From contig NZ_BMER01000007.1 of NCBI RefSeq assembly GCF_014636865.1, forward strand, positions 192,921-256,920: DNA of 64,000 nt, read 5' to 3'. A model generated the notes under the pieces. It was given only the letters and a program-made list of their open reading frames with translations, searched no databases and was not told the origin of the DNA. The position numbers and the translations under genes were made by a program. Positions 8,054 to 16,784 of this stretch are shown piece after piece. How positions within the stretch are numbered: position 1 is the stretch's first letter; the number at the start of each line of letters is the position of its first letter. This DNA is from Parapedobacter pyrenivorans. GTDB lineage: Bacteria; Bacteroidota; Bacteroidia; Sphingobacteriales; Sphingobacteriaceae.

Positions 8054-8932
8054 CTAAGCCATCACCTCGTTGGTGATGGCTTGGCTGCCTTTCGGTTTAA
8101 TCAACTGTCTGATAGAAAATACGCCGACAAAACATCCCCCGGTTATCACCGCCATGCACCCCGCGATGGACGCATTGAGCCAATAGGCCATCCAATAACC
8201 CGTAAAGGAAATAAAGATAGCCAAGACAACCGTGATGGCCAGCATGTGTTTCAGGTCGTGCGTCAGGAGATAGGCGGTGGCCGGTGGGCCGATAAGGAAT
8301 GCAATGACCAATATGGCACCTACGGATTCAAAGGAGCTGACCGTTGTGAAGGATACGGCAGCCATGAGCAAGTAATGCCATAAGGCCGTGGAAATACCCA
8401 GGGCCGAAGCGAAAGCGGGATCAAAGGAGGTCAACTTGAGTTCCTTGTACCCTAATTTGATAAATACGGATACCACCAACAAAACTACCGACAGGATGTA
8501 AACAGGTCGTGGCCCCATGATGGTCCCGTTGGCGGTCACCCACAGATCGATGGGTACATAGGCGATTTCCCCATATAAAACACAATCCTGGTCGATATCC
8601 ACTTTGCCAGCAAAAGCACTGATGAGGATGATACCCACCGCAAAAAGAAAGGTGAACGTAACCCCGATCGCCGCATCGGTCTGCAGACCGGCCCGCCGGT
8701 GGAAATACTCGATCAAGAACGTGGCCAGCAAACCGGTTGCGCCCGCACCCAATAACATCGGTAGTGTCTCGCGGCTTCCGCTGAGCAAAAAAGCAATCAC
8801 AATTCCCGGCAGTACCGCATGGCTGATTGCATCGCCCACCATGCTCATTTTACGCAGAATCAAAAAACAGCCCAGTAATCCGCAGGTAACGGCTACCAAG
8901 GCACCGGTCAATATAATCCAAAAGGCAATCAT
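8054..8932 (-). CDS. Metal ABC transporter permease (second subunit)
   Basis: A 292-residue inner-membrane permease of the ABC-3 (ZnuB/MntC/TroD) family with about eight hydrophobic helices. The family loop that contacts the ATPase is visible near the start (RKMSMVGDAISHAVLPGI). The frame is open upstream to 9010, but the start at 8932 opens directly into the first helix (MIAFWIILTG) and lies 10 bases after the stop of the preceding permease. It is the last gene of a four-gene importer operon. The ion could be Mn, Zn or Fe; the DtxR-like domain in the neighbour favours Mn or Fe. Confidence 0.9.
   Translation of the reverse strand: MIAFWIILTGALVAVTCGLLGCFLILRKMSMVGDAISHAVLPGIVIAFLLSGSRETLPMLLGAGATGLLATFLIEYFHRRAGLQTDAAIGVTFTFLFAVGIILISAFAGKVDIDQDCVLYGEIAYVPIDLWVTANGTIMGPRPVYILSVVLLVVSVFIKLGYKELKLTSFDPAFASALGISTALWHYLLMAAVSFTTVSSFESVGAILVIAFLIGPPATAYLLTHDLKHMLAITVVLAIFISFTGYWMAYWLNASIAGCMAVITGGCFVGVFSIRQLIKPKGSQAITNEVMA
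8056..8082. terminator. Hairpin between convergent genes
   Basis: AAGCCATCACC (8056-8066) pairs perfectly with GGTGATGGCTT (8072-8082) around a 5-base loop. It overlaps the last codons and stop of the permease gene and lies 11 bases after the VOC stop. No strong T-run follows on either strand, so termination is likely but not certain. Confidence 0.45.
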
Positions 8933-8942
8933 AACGTCATCG

Positions 8943-10232
8943 TCAAATTTTCGGTATCTCCGTATCATGCGGATCTTTATCCGGATACCCCAACTGCGCC
9001 TCCAGTTCACGCTCCAGTTCAGGGGTCAGGATATGTTCAATGGTTTCCGCATCGTCATGCACATGGTCGGCCGCTATATTCATATAGCTGGTCAAATACA
9101 ACTCCCATAGCCGATGTAGCCGCACTACCCGCGTGGCTTTGCGCCAACCCCCATCCGTCAACCCCCATTGATCGCCCTGCGATATCAGTAGCTTTTGGGC
9201 AACTAATCGCTTTAACGTCGCTTCAAGCAAGGGTTTGTCCACTTCACGCGCACCGGTTAATTCATTGAAATGCCGCATTCCATTGAAATGACCCGTCCGC
9301 TCGCCGAGGTGATAGAAGATTTTCAAGGTGTTTTCCTCCGCGATGATGCGTTGGTTTCTGCGTTGCGTATATAGTTTTGGTACAATACCTTTCCTTGGCG
9401 CAAAGAAGAAAGAGAAAAAAGCGATGGCTGAGGAGACCACTACCATCCACGGACCTGTGGGCATGGAAGGAGCTGTGTAGGATATATAGGCTCCGGCCAG
9501 CCCGGCAAACATCCCGAAGGCTACGGCAATCCCAACCATTCGCCGGATGTTGTCTGTCCAGTACCGCGCAGCCGCCGCAGGGGTAATAAGCATCGCGGCC
9601 ATCAGTACGACACCCACGGCCGTAATGCCCGTTACCACGGCCAGCACGGTGAGGCTGGTGAGCAGTAGGTCGAGCTTGCGTACCGGATACCCCAGCGCCT
9701 GGGCATAAGGCCGGTCAAAAGCAACCAGGGTAAATGCCTTGAAAAACAGTCCCACAACGACGAGCAGCACCGCTGCCAGTATGCTGAAAATGATGAGGTC
9801 TGAGCCAATGAGGGTCGCTGCCTTGCCGAATATAAAGTGATCCAGCCCACTCTGCGCGGCGTTGCCCGATTGCTGGATGTAGGTCATCATCACCATGCCC
9901 ACACCAAAAAAAACCGAGAGGACCAATCCGATGGCCGCATCCTTCTTGATCTTCGATTTTGCAGTGATGTAATCAATGGCAACCAACGCGAGCCATCCGG
10001 TAATGAACGCACCTACGAGCATGAAGGCCGTGTTCTTGCTGCCGGAAAAAAGGAATGCCGCGCAAATCCCCGGGAGGACCGCGTGCGATACCGCGTCACC
10101 CACCAGCGCCTTCTTTTGCAACAGGATGAACGCACCGACCATCGCTGCGCTGGCCGACAGCAATACGTTGCCGACCACCACATAGCGAACGTTGGGGTCC
10201 GAGAATGAAAAGAAGTCGATTAGGCTATGCAT
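8943..10232 (-). CDS. Metal ABC transporter permease fused to a DtxR/MntR-like domain
   Basis: A 429-residue fusion. Residues 1 to about 285 are an ABC-3 family permease with the same coupling loop as its partner (QKKALVGDAVSHAVLPGI). Residues from about 305 onward look like an iron-dependent-repressor module: a winged-helix-like part (LLEATLKRLVAQKLL, LTDGGWRKATRVV) followed by the metal-binding/dimerisation signature (RLHRLWELYL, DHVHDDAETIEHIL, LGYPDKDPHDTEIP). In free DtxR/MntR proteins the His and Glu of this segment bind the regulatory metal. Here the module sits on the cytoplasmic side of a transporter and may sense metal to gate uptake or hold DNA near the membrane; this is inference. 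Such fusions are known in Bacteroidota annotations. Confidence 0.9.
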   Translation of the reverse strand: MHSLIDFFSFSDPNVRYVVVGNVLLSASAAMVGAFILLQKKALVGDAVSHAVLPGICAAFLFSGSKNTAFMLVGAFITGWLALVAIDYITAKSKIKKDAAIGLVLSVFFGVGMVMMTYIQQSGNAAQSGLDHFIFGKAATLIGSDLIIFSILAAVLLVVVGLFFKAFTLVAFDRPYAQALGYPVRKLDLLLTSLTVLAVVTGITAVGVVLMAAMLITPAAAARYWTDNIRRMVGIAVAFGMFAGLAGAYISYTAPSMPTGPWMVVVSSAIAFFSFFFAPRKGIVPKLYTQRRNQRIIAEENTLKIFYHLGERTGHFNGMRHFNELTGAREVDKPLLEATLKRLVAQKLLISQGDQWGLTDGGWRKATRVVRLHRLWELYLTSYMNIAADHVHDDAETIEHILTPELERELEAQLGYPDKDPHDTEIPKI

Positions 10233-10244
10233 GATTTCTCTTCT

Positions 10245-11033
10245 TTAGTTTTCCCTGCTGGGGAAGGCACGTTTCTCCATGACGTCACCTACCTGCGACA
10301 ATAAGTTGAGTCTGCCTCCATAGGCCTGTTGGATGGTTTCATCCGTAAAGGCCTGGTCTGTCGGACCGGCCGCGACCAGCCGCATATTAAGCAAAATGAT
10401 CCAATCGAAATAGGTGCGTGCCGATTGGAGGTCGTGATGTACCACGATGATGGTTTTTCCCGCCGAGGCCATCTCCCGCAGCAAGCCGATGATCGCCTGT
10501 TCGGTAGCGGCATCCACACCGGCAAATGGCTCATCCATGAAATAAATGTCTGATTCCTGGGCCAGAGCACGGGCAAGGAAAACACGTTGCTGTTGCCCAC
10601 CGGATAATTGGGAAATCTGTCTTTTGGCAAATGCAGCCATGCCTACTTTATCCAGGCAGTCACGCGCAATAGCCTGGTCGCGTGCGCCTGTATTACGCAA
10701 CAGTCCCACCTTGCCGTAACGTCCCATCAGCACCACATCCAACACCGAAACGGGGAAATCCCAATCAACGGATTCACGTTGCGGTACGTAACTGACGCGT
10801 GACCTCACTTCATCTACCGGACGGTCAAATAGCTTGATATACCCGCTTGAAGGAGGGATTAGGCCCATGATGGTTTTGAGTAGTGTGGATTTACCGGCAC
10901 CATTAGGCCCCACAATTCCTGCAATACAGCCGGAAGGCAATGTAAAGTCTACCCCCCAAAGCACCGGTTTCCGCGCGTAACTCACGGTCAGGTCGTGTAC
11001 CTCCACGATCGGTTGTTGTGCATGTATGATCAT
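10245..11033 (-). CDS. Metal ABC transporter ATP-binding protein
   Basis: A 262-residue ATPase of the Mn/Zn/Fe importer family. Walker A GPNGAGKST is at 42-50, the Q-loop at VPQRES, the ABC signature LSGGQ at 143-147, and Walker B IYFMDEPF around 163-170, with a downstream switch histidine in IIVVHHDL. The WDFP after the Q-loop is typical of the Mn/Zn subgroup. It powers import by the two permeases downstream and lies between the binding-protein gene (14 bases upstream) and the fused permease (12 bases downstream), so all four genes form one operon. Confidence 0.95.
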   Translation of the reverse strand: MIIHAQQPIVEVHDLTVSYARKPVLWGVDFTLPSGCIAGIVGPNGAGKSTLLKTIMGLIPPSSGYIKLFDRPVDEVRSRVSYVPQRESVDWDFPVSVLDVVLMGRYGKVGLLRNTGARDQAIARDCLDKVGMAAFAKRQISQLSGGQQQRVFLARALAQESDIYFMDEPFAGVDAATEQAIIGLLREMASAGKTIIVVHHDLQSARTYFDWIILLNMRLVAAGPTDQAFTDETIQQAYGGRLNLLSQVGDVMEKRAFPSREN

Positions 11034-11047
11034 CGCTTCGTTTGCTA

Positions 11048-11971
11048 TCAGTTTTTTAATGCTGCCACTATCGTATTTACATTGTGTTTGACCATTCCGA
11101 TGTACGTGCCCGCTGGCGTACCGGAAGCCCCCATCGCATCCGAAAAAAGATTTCCGCCGATTTGGACCTGGCCCCCCCGTTGGTGAACCCCTGCCAATAC
11201 CGCCTTCAGGGATCTGTCTGATACCGAACTTTCCACAAAGACAGCGGGTATCTCCTGCCGTACGATGTAATCAACCAAACCGGACACATCGCGCAGCCCA
11301 AATTCTGAGAGTGTCGAAATTCCCTGGAGTCCCCTGACTTCAACACCATATGCACGACCGAAATAACTGAATGCATCATGTGCGGTGATGAGTACTCGTT
11401 TGGTACGTGGGATGGTGTTTATCCGCGAATGTATCCATACGTCCAATGAGTCCAGTTGTTCCATGTAGTTGAGGGCATTGGCTTTGTAATACGCGGCGTT
11501 ACTGCTGTCCAGCCGGCTCAATTGCTGAACGGCGTTAGCCGTGGCTGATTTCCATAGCGATACATCAAACCAGATATGGGGGTCGTAGGTTGTCTCATTC
11601 ACCTTAATCAGGTTATTAAGGCCGTCGCCTACAGCGACTACCGGCTTTACGCGTTTTTGTTTGTCCAAGATGGTTGCGAGTTTCCCTTCCAGGTGTAATC
11701 CATTGTAAAACAGGTAGTCGGCATCCAGTATTTTCCGGAGATCGCCTTGGCTCGCTTTGTAGAGATGGGGGTCAACACCGGGTTGCATCAAGGCTACCAC
11801 AACGGCCGAGTCGCCCGTAATGTGCTGTACCATATCGGCAACCATGCCTGTCGTAGCCAAGATATGGAGCTTGCCTGCTGCCGCTGAACCACCAGCTGGT
11901 GCGGGTTGGCAAGATATCAGGGCGCATATGGTACAGCATAATGCGTAAAAGTAGCCGATTACTTTGGTCAT
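11048..11971 (-). CDS. Metal ABC transporter substrate-binding lipoprotein (TroA/MntA/ZnuA-like)
   Basis: A 307-residue cluster A-I binding protein anchored by lipidation: the lipobox L18-I-S-C21 follows a short hydrophobic signal. The metal ligands expected for the family are visible: the His of GVDPHLYK, the His of YDPHIWFD, and a C-terminal acidic ligand region around FVESSVSDRS. There is no long His-rich loop of the ZnuA type, which slightly favours Mn or Fe over Zn. It is the first gene of the operon, and a perfect 14-bp palindrome lies 22 bases upstream of the start, which points to control by a metal-dependent repressor. Confidence 0.92.
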   Translation of the reverse strand: MTKVIGYFYALCCTICALISCQPAPAGGSAAAGKLHILATTGMVADMVQHITGDSAVVVALMQPGVDPHLYKASQGDLRKILDADYLFYNGLHLEGKLATILDKQKRVKPVVAVGDGLNNLIKVNETTYDPHIWFDVSLWKSATANAVQQLSRLDSSNAAYYKANALNYMEQLDSLDVWIHSRINTIPRTKRVLITAHDAFSYFGRAYGVEVRGLQGISTLSEFGLRDVSGLVDYIVRQEIPAVFVESSVSDRSLKAVLAGVHQRGGQVQIGGNLFSDAMGASGTPAGTYIGMVKHNVNTIVAALKN

Positions 11972-11993
11972 ATCGAATACAAAAATACAAAAT

Positions 11994-12007
11994 TTAGATT
12001 AATCTAA
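11994..12007. promoter_or_regulatory. Candidate DtxR/MntR-type operator for the metal importer operon
   Basis: TTAGATTAATCTAA is a perfect 14-bp palindrome, 22 bases before the start codon of the binding-protein gene. Its TTAG-n-CTAA layout resembles DtxR-family operators. On the minus strand the near-consensus -7 sequences TATTTTTG (11980-11987) and TAAATTTTG lie just downstream, so a bound repressor would cover the promoter. The regulator itself is not encoded nearby as a free protein. Confidence 0.6.
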
Positions 12008-12115
12008 CATTTTTTGTAAGTTATTTTTAACTGATACGTTGATGAAGTATGTGTTCAAAACGCACGTTGGGTGTTGCGTGAATTTCGTACCTTGGCACGG
12101 TAATCCATTGTTATT

Positions 12116-13291
12116 ATGCAAGAAGTTTATCTGGTTTCTGCGGTGCGTACGCCCATTGGTAGTTTTGGTGGGGGGGTATCGGCATTATCCGCCACCCAAT
12201 TGGGAGGCGTCGCCATTCAAGAAGCGGTGCGCCGGGCGGGGCTTCCGCCCGATGCCATAGAGGAAGTGTTTTTTGGGAACGTGTTGTCGGCCAACGTCGG
12301 GCAAGCACCGGCTACGCAGGCAGCTAAATTTGCCGGATTGCCCGATGTTCCGGCTACCACCGTGAATAAGGTGTGCGCTTCCGGTGCCAAGGCAATCATG
12401 CTGGCGGCGCAGGGCATTGCACTCGGGGCCAATGATATCGTGGTAGCTGGTGGAATGGAAAGCATGAGCAATGTGCCCTATTACCTGGATAAGGCGCGGA
12501 CCGGTTATCGGTTGGGCCATGGGCAGGTAACGGACGGCTTGGTGAAAGACGGGCTTTGGGATGTGTACAACGATTTCCACATGGGTTCGGCGGCTGAACT
12601 TTGTGCTGCGGAGTGCCAGATCAGCCGCGAGGATCAGGATGCCTATGCCGTGGAGTCATACAAACGGTCGCAGGCCGCGCAGCAAGCAGGTAAGTTCAAG
12701 CAGGAAATCGTGCCGGTAGCGGTGCCGGGTAGGAGAGGGGAAGTAACTGTAGTCAGCGAAGACGAAGAAATTCATGCCGTAAAATTCGATAAGATTCCGG
12801 AGTTAAAACCCGTATTCAAAAAGGAGGGCACCGTAACTGCTGCCAATGCCTCCACGCTTAACGACGGGGCTGCAGCATTGGTACTGGTTAGCGGTACAAA
12901 GCTCCGGGAGTTGGGGCTGCAACCCATAGCCCGCATTCGCGGTTACGCGGATGCACAGCAGGCACCCGAATGGTTTACCACGGCCCCGGCAAAGGCCATT
13001 CCCCGTGCTTTGCAGCGGGCGGGCATCCAGCCAGCGGAGGTAGACTGCTATGAAATCAACGAAGCTTTTTCCGTGGTTTCCATCGCTAATAATCGCGAAC
13101 TCGGCTTATCACCGGATCGGGTCAATATCAATGGCGGAGCTGTGTCGCTGGGACATCCGCTGGGTGCTTCGGGTGCACGTATCGTGGTAACCCTGTTGTC
13201 GGTATTGGCCCAAAACAATTGCCGTATCGGCGTGGCCGGGATTTGTAATGGCGGCGGCGGCGCCAGTGCCTTGGTGGTTGAAAGAATTTAG
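12116..13291 (+). CDS. Acetyl-CoA C-acetyltransferase (thiolase)
   Basis: A 391-residue biosynthetic-type thiolase (EC 2.3.1.9), which condenses two acetyl-CoA to acetoacetyl-CoA or runs in reverse. The nucleophile is C87 in NKVCASG, the second catalytic Cys is C377 in GICNGGGG, and the active-site His is H347 in LGHPLGASGAR; NEAF is also present. Length and motifs are complete. In this lineage such an enzyme can feed the mevalonate pathway or serve fatty-acid or leucine breakdown; no pathway neighbours are present to decide. The ATG at 12116 begins MQEVYLVSAVRTPIG, the standard thiolase N-terminus. Confidence 0.95.
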   Translation: MQEVYLVSAVRTPIGSFGGGVSALSATQLGGVAIQEAVRRAGLPPDAIEEVFFGNVLSANVGQAPATQAAKFAGLPDVPATTVNKVCASGAKAIMLAAQGIALGANDIVVAGGMESMSNVPYYLDKARTGYRLGHGQVTDGLVKDGLWDVYNDFHMGSAAELCAAECQISREDQDAYAVESYKRSQAAQQAGKFKQEIVPVAVPGRRGEVTVVSEDEEIHAVKFDKIPELKPVFKKEGTVTAANASTLNDGAAALVLVSGTKLRELGLQPIARIRGYADAQQAPEWFTTAPAKAIPRALQRAGIQPAEVDCYEINEAFSVVSIANNRELGLSPDRVNINGGAVSLGHPLGASGARIVVTLLSVLAQNNCRIGVAGICNGGGGASALVVERI

Positions 13292-13317
13292 GATTGGGAT
13301 TTATAGTTGACATACGG

Positions 13318-14214
13318 ATGCGGTTTTTTTTGCTATTGATGGCGGGGTTAGTTGCCGGTATCGCGGAGTCCAATGGTCAATCCAACCCGCGACGTGACAT
13401 TCAAGTACTGCAGGATAGCCTCACCAAACTTGGCTATATCATGTATAACGAGCCAAGCGAACCCGAACGGCTGGCGGCCAACTTTACGTTCGTCAAGACC
13501 TTGGTGGCTGCATTGAAAACACCCAATTCATTTGCTTTTCCGTTTGATTCGCTCGGGATGGTCTCCATACTCCGTGCACCGGACGACCGCTTCCGGATCT
13601 TTTCCTGGCATATCCAGTTGAACGACGGGTCATACCTTTACTATGGAACCATCCAATTGAATACACCGGATGGTAGCCTCAAGCTTTACCCGCTACTGGA
13701 TAAGACCTATCAAATCGAATCCCCAGAGACGGCCATAACCACCACGGATAATTGGTACGGAGCGCAGTATTACCGCCTTATCCCATTCAACGGTGACTAT
13801 ATCCTGCTTGGCTGGAAGGGGCATACGCCGCAAGTAACGCAGAAGGTTATTGAAGTCCTCCGGCTCACGAACACAGGTGCACAATTGGGCAAAGCTGTCT
13901 TTGAGTCGGCCGATCACCCTGCTCATGCCCGCGTTATTTATCGATATGACAGGAATGCCCGTATGTATATGGACTATGACAGCATGGAAAACCGTATCGT
14001 GGTGGATCATTTAGCACCAGCGGATACCAAGTACGAGGGGCAATACGAACAATACGGGCCAGATATGACATACGATGCCTGGCAATTGGAAAACGGTAGG
14101 CTGGTGCTCGTTTCGGATGTGCCAATGATGAATCCGCCCAACCTAAATGATGATCGGTATAATGATCCCAAAAAGCCGCTAAACCATCCCAAAAGCGGTC
14201 TTTCCATACAATGA
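13318..14214 (+). CDS. Secreted protein of unknown function
   Basis: A 298-residue protein, translated from the ATG at 13318, that begins with a signal peptide (RFFLLLMAGLVAGIAESNGQ) and has no membrane segment after it. A TTG eight codons upstream is a less likely start because it would put charged residues before the signal. The mature part is rich in Tyr, Trp and Asp, with repeated short beta-like stretches (DGSYLYYGTIQL, NGDYILLGWKG). Similar proteins seem to be common in Sphingobacteria, but I know no assigned function. It begins 26 bases after the thiolase stop and could be read from the same transcript. Confidence 0.75.
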   Translation: MRFFLLLMAGLVAGIAESNGQSNPRRDIQVLQDSLTKLGYIMYNEPSEPERLAANFTFVKTLVAALKTPNSFAFPFDSLGMVSILRAPDDRFRIFSWHIQLNDGSYLYYGTIQLNTPDGSLKLYPLLDKTYQIESPETAITTTDNWYGAQYYRLIPFNGDYILLGWKGHTPQVTQKVIEVLRLTNTGAQLGKAVFESADHPAHARVIYRYDRNARMYMDYDSMENRIVVDHLAPADTKYEGQYEQYGPDMTYDAWQLENGRLVLVSDVPMMNPPNLNDDRYNDPKKPLNHPKSGLSIQ

Positions 14215-14332
14215 ATACCGGTTTTGTAGACGAATAAATTTGCCCAATGCGGCGGGAAAATCCCAAAAAGTTTGTTTTATTTGCAACATGGGCACATGAA
14301 TGAACCCAATTTTTAATACCTAATATCAAGAT

Positions 14333-15940
14333 ATGCAGCACAATCATGATGAACAACTAACAAAACACCTGGTTAAGAACGGCGTCGATACGAAGACGGT
14401 ATTCGACCACCCCGTCGGACTATTCGTCCTGTTTTTCACAGAGATGTGGGAACGGTTCAGCTATTATGGCATGCGGGCGCTTCTTACCCTGTTTTTGGTG
14501 TCTGAGCTCGCAAACGGAGGCTGGGAATGGACGCGCGAAGATGCCATGAAATTGTACGGTTGGTATACCGGATTGGTATACCTAACCCCCTTGATCGGTG
14601 GATTCATCGCCGATCGGTTGACAGGCTACCGAAAAGCTGTGGTACTCGGCGCGCTGATCATGACGCTGGGCCATGCCTCGATGGCTTTGGAAGGTGCCGG
14701 CTCGTCATTTTTCTACATCGGGTTGGTACTGATGATATTGGGTAACGGGCTTTTCAAGCCGAATATTTCATCCATTGTTGGCCAGCTTTATCCGGATAAC
14801 AGCAAGAAGAAAGATTCAGCATACACCATTTTCTATATGGGTATCAACGCTGGTGCCTTCTTGGGTATGTTGCTCTGCGGATATATCGGTGAAAAAGTAG
14901 GTTGGCACTGGGGCTTTGGCCTAGCCGGTATATTCATGTTTTTTGGTATGCTCCAGTTTTATTATGCTCAGCGTATTTTTGGCGTATTGGGCGAGTCGCC
15001 CAAAGAAACCCGTGAGCGCGGAGTTGCGGTAGCGGATGGTGCGGAAGCAGCCGAGGCGGAAGAAGAGGGCATCGAACCCCCATCCAAGCGCGTGGTCACC
15101 GACCGGCTGATCGTTATCATTGTCCTTTCATTGTCGAGCATCTTTTTTTGGATGGCTTTTGAACAGGCTGGCGGATCGATGAGTATTTTTGCATTGGATT
15201 ACACCGAGCGGATGTTGGCGGGTAATGCGGCGCTTACCTTTAAATGGGTGGATGCCATACTTACCGTATTTCCCTTGCTCATCGTCTCATGGGTACTGTG
15301 GTCACTTGCCAAAAAGATATTTTCGAAATACCCGATTTCCATCCTATTTACAGCGTTGAGTTTCGTGGTGATTTGGTGCCTCGGCATCTGGAAGATTTAT
15401 CGCGAGTTTTATGCATTGGAAACAGAGGTGGCTGCTTCTTGGTTTCAGATACTGAATTCGTTCTTCATCATCACCCTGGCAACGCTATTCAGTAAAATGT
15501 GGGAAAAGGTGTTCAATCCTTCGGGGCCGGTGAAATTTGCACTTGGGCTGATTCTGCTGGGCGTCGGTTTTGCCGTATTGGGTTACGGTAGCAAAGATAT
15601 TCCGCAAGGGGCCGCCACGGCACAGGTAAGTATGATCTGGCTGGTACTGGCGTATTTCTTCCACACATCGGGCGAGTTGTGCGTATCTCCGGTAGGGCTT
15701 TCATACATGAGCAAACTTTCTCCGAAGAAATTCGTGGGGCTGATTTTCGGGATCTGGTTTGCCTGCAGTGCGGTCGCGAATTTTCTTGCGGGAATGTCGG
15801 GCAGCTTGATCGACAAAATCAGCGCGGCTTATTCGATCTCGACATTTTTCCTGATTTTTGCGGTGATACCCGCCATAGCCGGACTGATTTTGATTGTGTG
15901 CTCACCGTTGCTGAAGCGGATGATGCACGGTATCCATTAG
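14333..15940 (+). CDS. POT-family proton/oligopeptide symporter
   Basis: A 535-residue inner-membrane transporter of the major facilitator superfamily, POT/PTR branch, with 12-14 hydrophobic helices. The proton-coupling signature ExxERFSYYG is complete (EMWERFSYYGMRALL, near residue 38), and the second POT signature is seen in FYMGINAGAFLG. Such proteins take up di- and tripeptides with protons. A charged cytoplasmic loop (about residues 222-258, rich in E and A) joins the two halves. It has its own terminator downstream. Confidence 0.93.
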   Translation: MQHNHDEQLTKHLVKNGVDTKTVFDHPVGLFVLFFTEMWERFSYYGMRALLTLFLVSELANGGWEWTREDAMKLYGWYTGLVYLTPLIGGFIADRLTGYRKAVVLGALIMTLGHASMALEGAGSSFFYIGLVLMILGNGLFKPNISSIVGQLYPDNSKKKDSAYTIFYMGINAGAFLGMLLCGYIGEKVGWHWGFGLAGIFMFFGMLQFYYAQRIFGVLGESPKETRERGVAVADGAEAAEAEEEGIEPPSKRVVTDRLIVIIVLSLSSIFFWMAFEQAGGSMSIFALDYTERMLAGNAALTFKWVDAILTVFPLLIVSWVLWSLAKKIFSKYPISILFTALSFVVIWCLGIWKIYREFYALETEVAASWFQILNSFFIITLATLFSKMWEKVFNPSGPVKFALGLILLGVGFAVLGYGSKDIPQGAATAQVSMIWLVLAYFFHTSGELCVSPVGLSYMSKLSPKKFVGLIFGIWFACSAVANFLAGMSGSLIDKISAAYSISTFFLIFAVIPAIAGLILIVCSPLLKRMMHGIH

Positions 15941-15963
15941 TGTCCGGAAAGACACGCCATACC

Positions 15964-16000
15964 TGCCGTTACGGTAAATCGATGCCGTAACGGTATTTTT
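15964..16000 (+). terminator. Rho-independent terminator after the POT transporter
   Basis: CCGTTACGG (15966-15974) pairs with CCGTAACGG (15985-15993), extended by further outer pairs, and is followed by five T at 15996-16000. It lies 26-60 bases after the transporter stop. Confidence 0.8.
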
Positions 16001-16056
16001 GTATTCCTCTTTTTTGTTGATAATCCTTACCTTTACGTTATAAATTTCAATCGGTA

Positions 16057-16782
16057 GTGTCAGATAGCATCGTCATCATCCCTACTTACAATGAGAAGGA
16101 AAACATCGAAAAAATTATCCGTAAAGTGTTTTCGCTGCCGGAAAGCTTTCATGTACTGGTGGTGGATGACGGCTCACCCGATGGTACCGGGGCGATCGTA
16201 AGGCGGCTGCAATCGGAATTTGGCGGACGGCTTTTTTTAGAGGAACGAACGGGCAAGTCAGGATTGGGAACCGCTTATATCCATGGGTTCCGTTGGTGTA
16301 TTACCCGCTCTTATCGATATGTATTTGAAATGGATGCCGATTTCTCGCACAACCCCGACGACCTGGTGCGGCTCCGCGAGGCATGCATGGCCGGGGCCGA
16401 TATGGCCATTGGGTCCCGATATATCAAAGGTGTAAATGTCGTGAATTGGCCCATGAGCAGGGTGTTGATGTCTTATTTCGCTTCGGGCTATGTGCGCTTG
16501 ATTACGGGAATACCCATTCGTGACGCTACGGCCGGTTTTGTCTGTTATCGACGCGAAGTGTTGGAAACCATACCGCTTGAGCAAATACGTTTTGTCGGCT
16601 ATGCCTTTCAGATTGAAATGAAATTCACGGCCATCAAATACGGATTTAACGTGGTGGAAATACCGATCATCTTCACGGACCGTACCGAGGGAGTTTCGAA
16701 AATGAGCACGCGTATATTCCAGGAAGCCTTTTTCGGTGTCATCCAGATGAAGGTGAATAGTTGGTTTAGGAAGTATAAATAA
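16057..16782 (+). CDS. Glycosyltransferase family 2, polyprenol-phosphate mannose/glucose synthase-like
   Basis: A 241-residue cytoplasmic-face GT-A enzyme of the DPM1 type. It shows [11 protein letters not shown] at the N-terminus, the nucleotide-binding DDG at 37-39, and the metal-binding DAD at 93-95 in [13 protein letters not shown]1-like enzymes transfer mannose from GDP-mannose to polyprenyl phosphate, and the product then serves as sugar donor across the membrane. No C-terminal transmembrane domain is present, as in the short type. The start is a GTG at 16057, giving [13 protein letters not shown], the family N-terminus. ruvB begins 2 bases after the stop, so the two are co-transcribed. 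Confidence 0.9.
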   Translation: MSDSIVIIPTYNEKENIEKIIRKVFSLPESFHVLVVDDGSPDGTGAIVRRLQSEFGGRLFLEERTGKSGLGTAYIHGFRWCITRSYRYVFEMDADFSHNPDDLVRLREACMAGADMAIGSRYIKGVNVVNWPMSRVLMSYFASGYVRLITGIPIRDATAGFVCYRREVLETIPLEQIRFVGYAFQIEMKFTAIKYGFNVVEIPIIFTDRTEGVSKMSTRIFQEAFFGVIQMKVNSWFRKYK

Positions 16783-16784
16783 AA

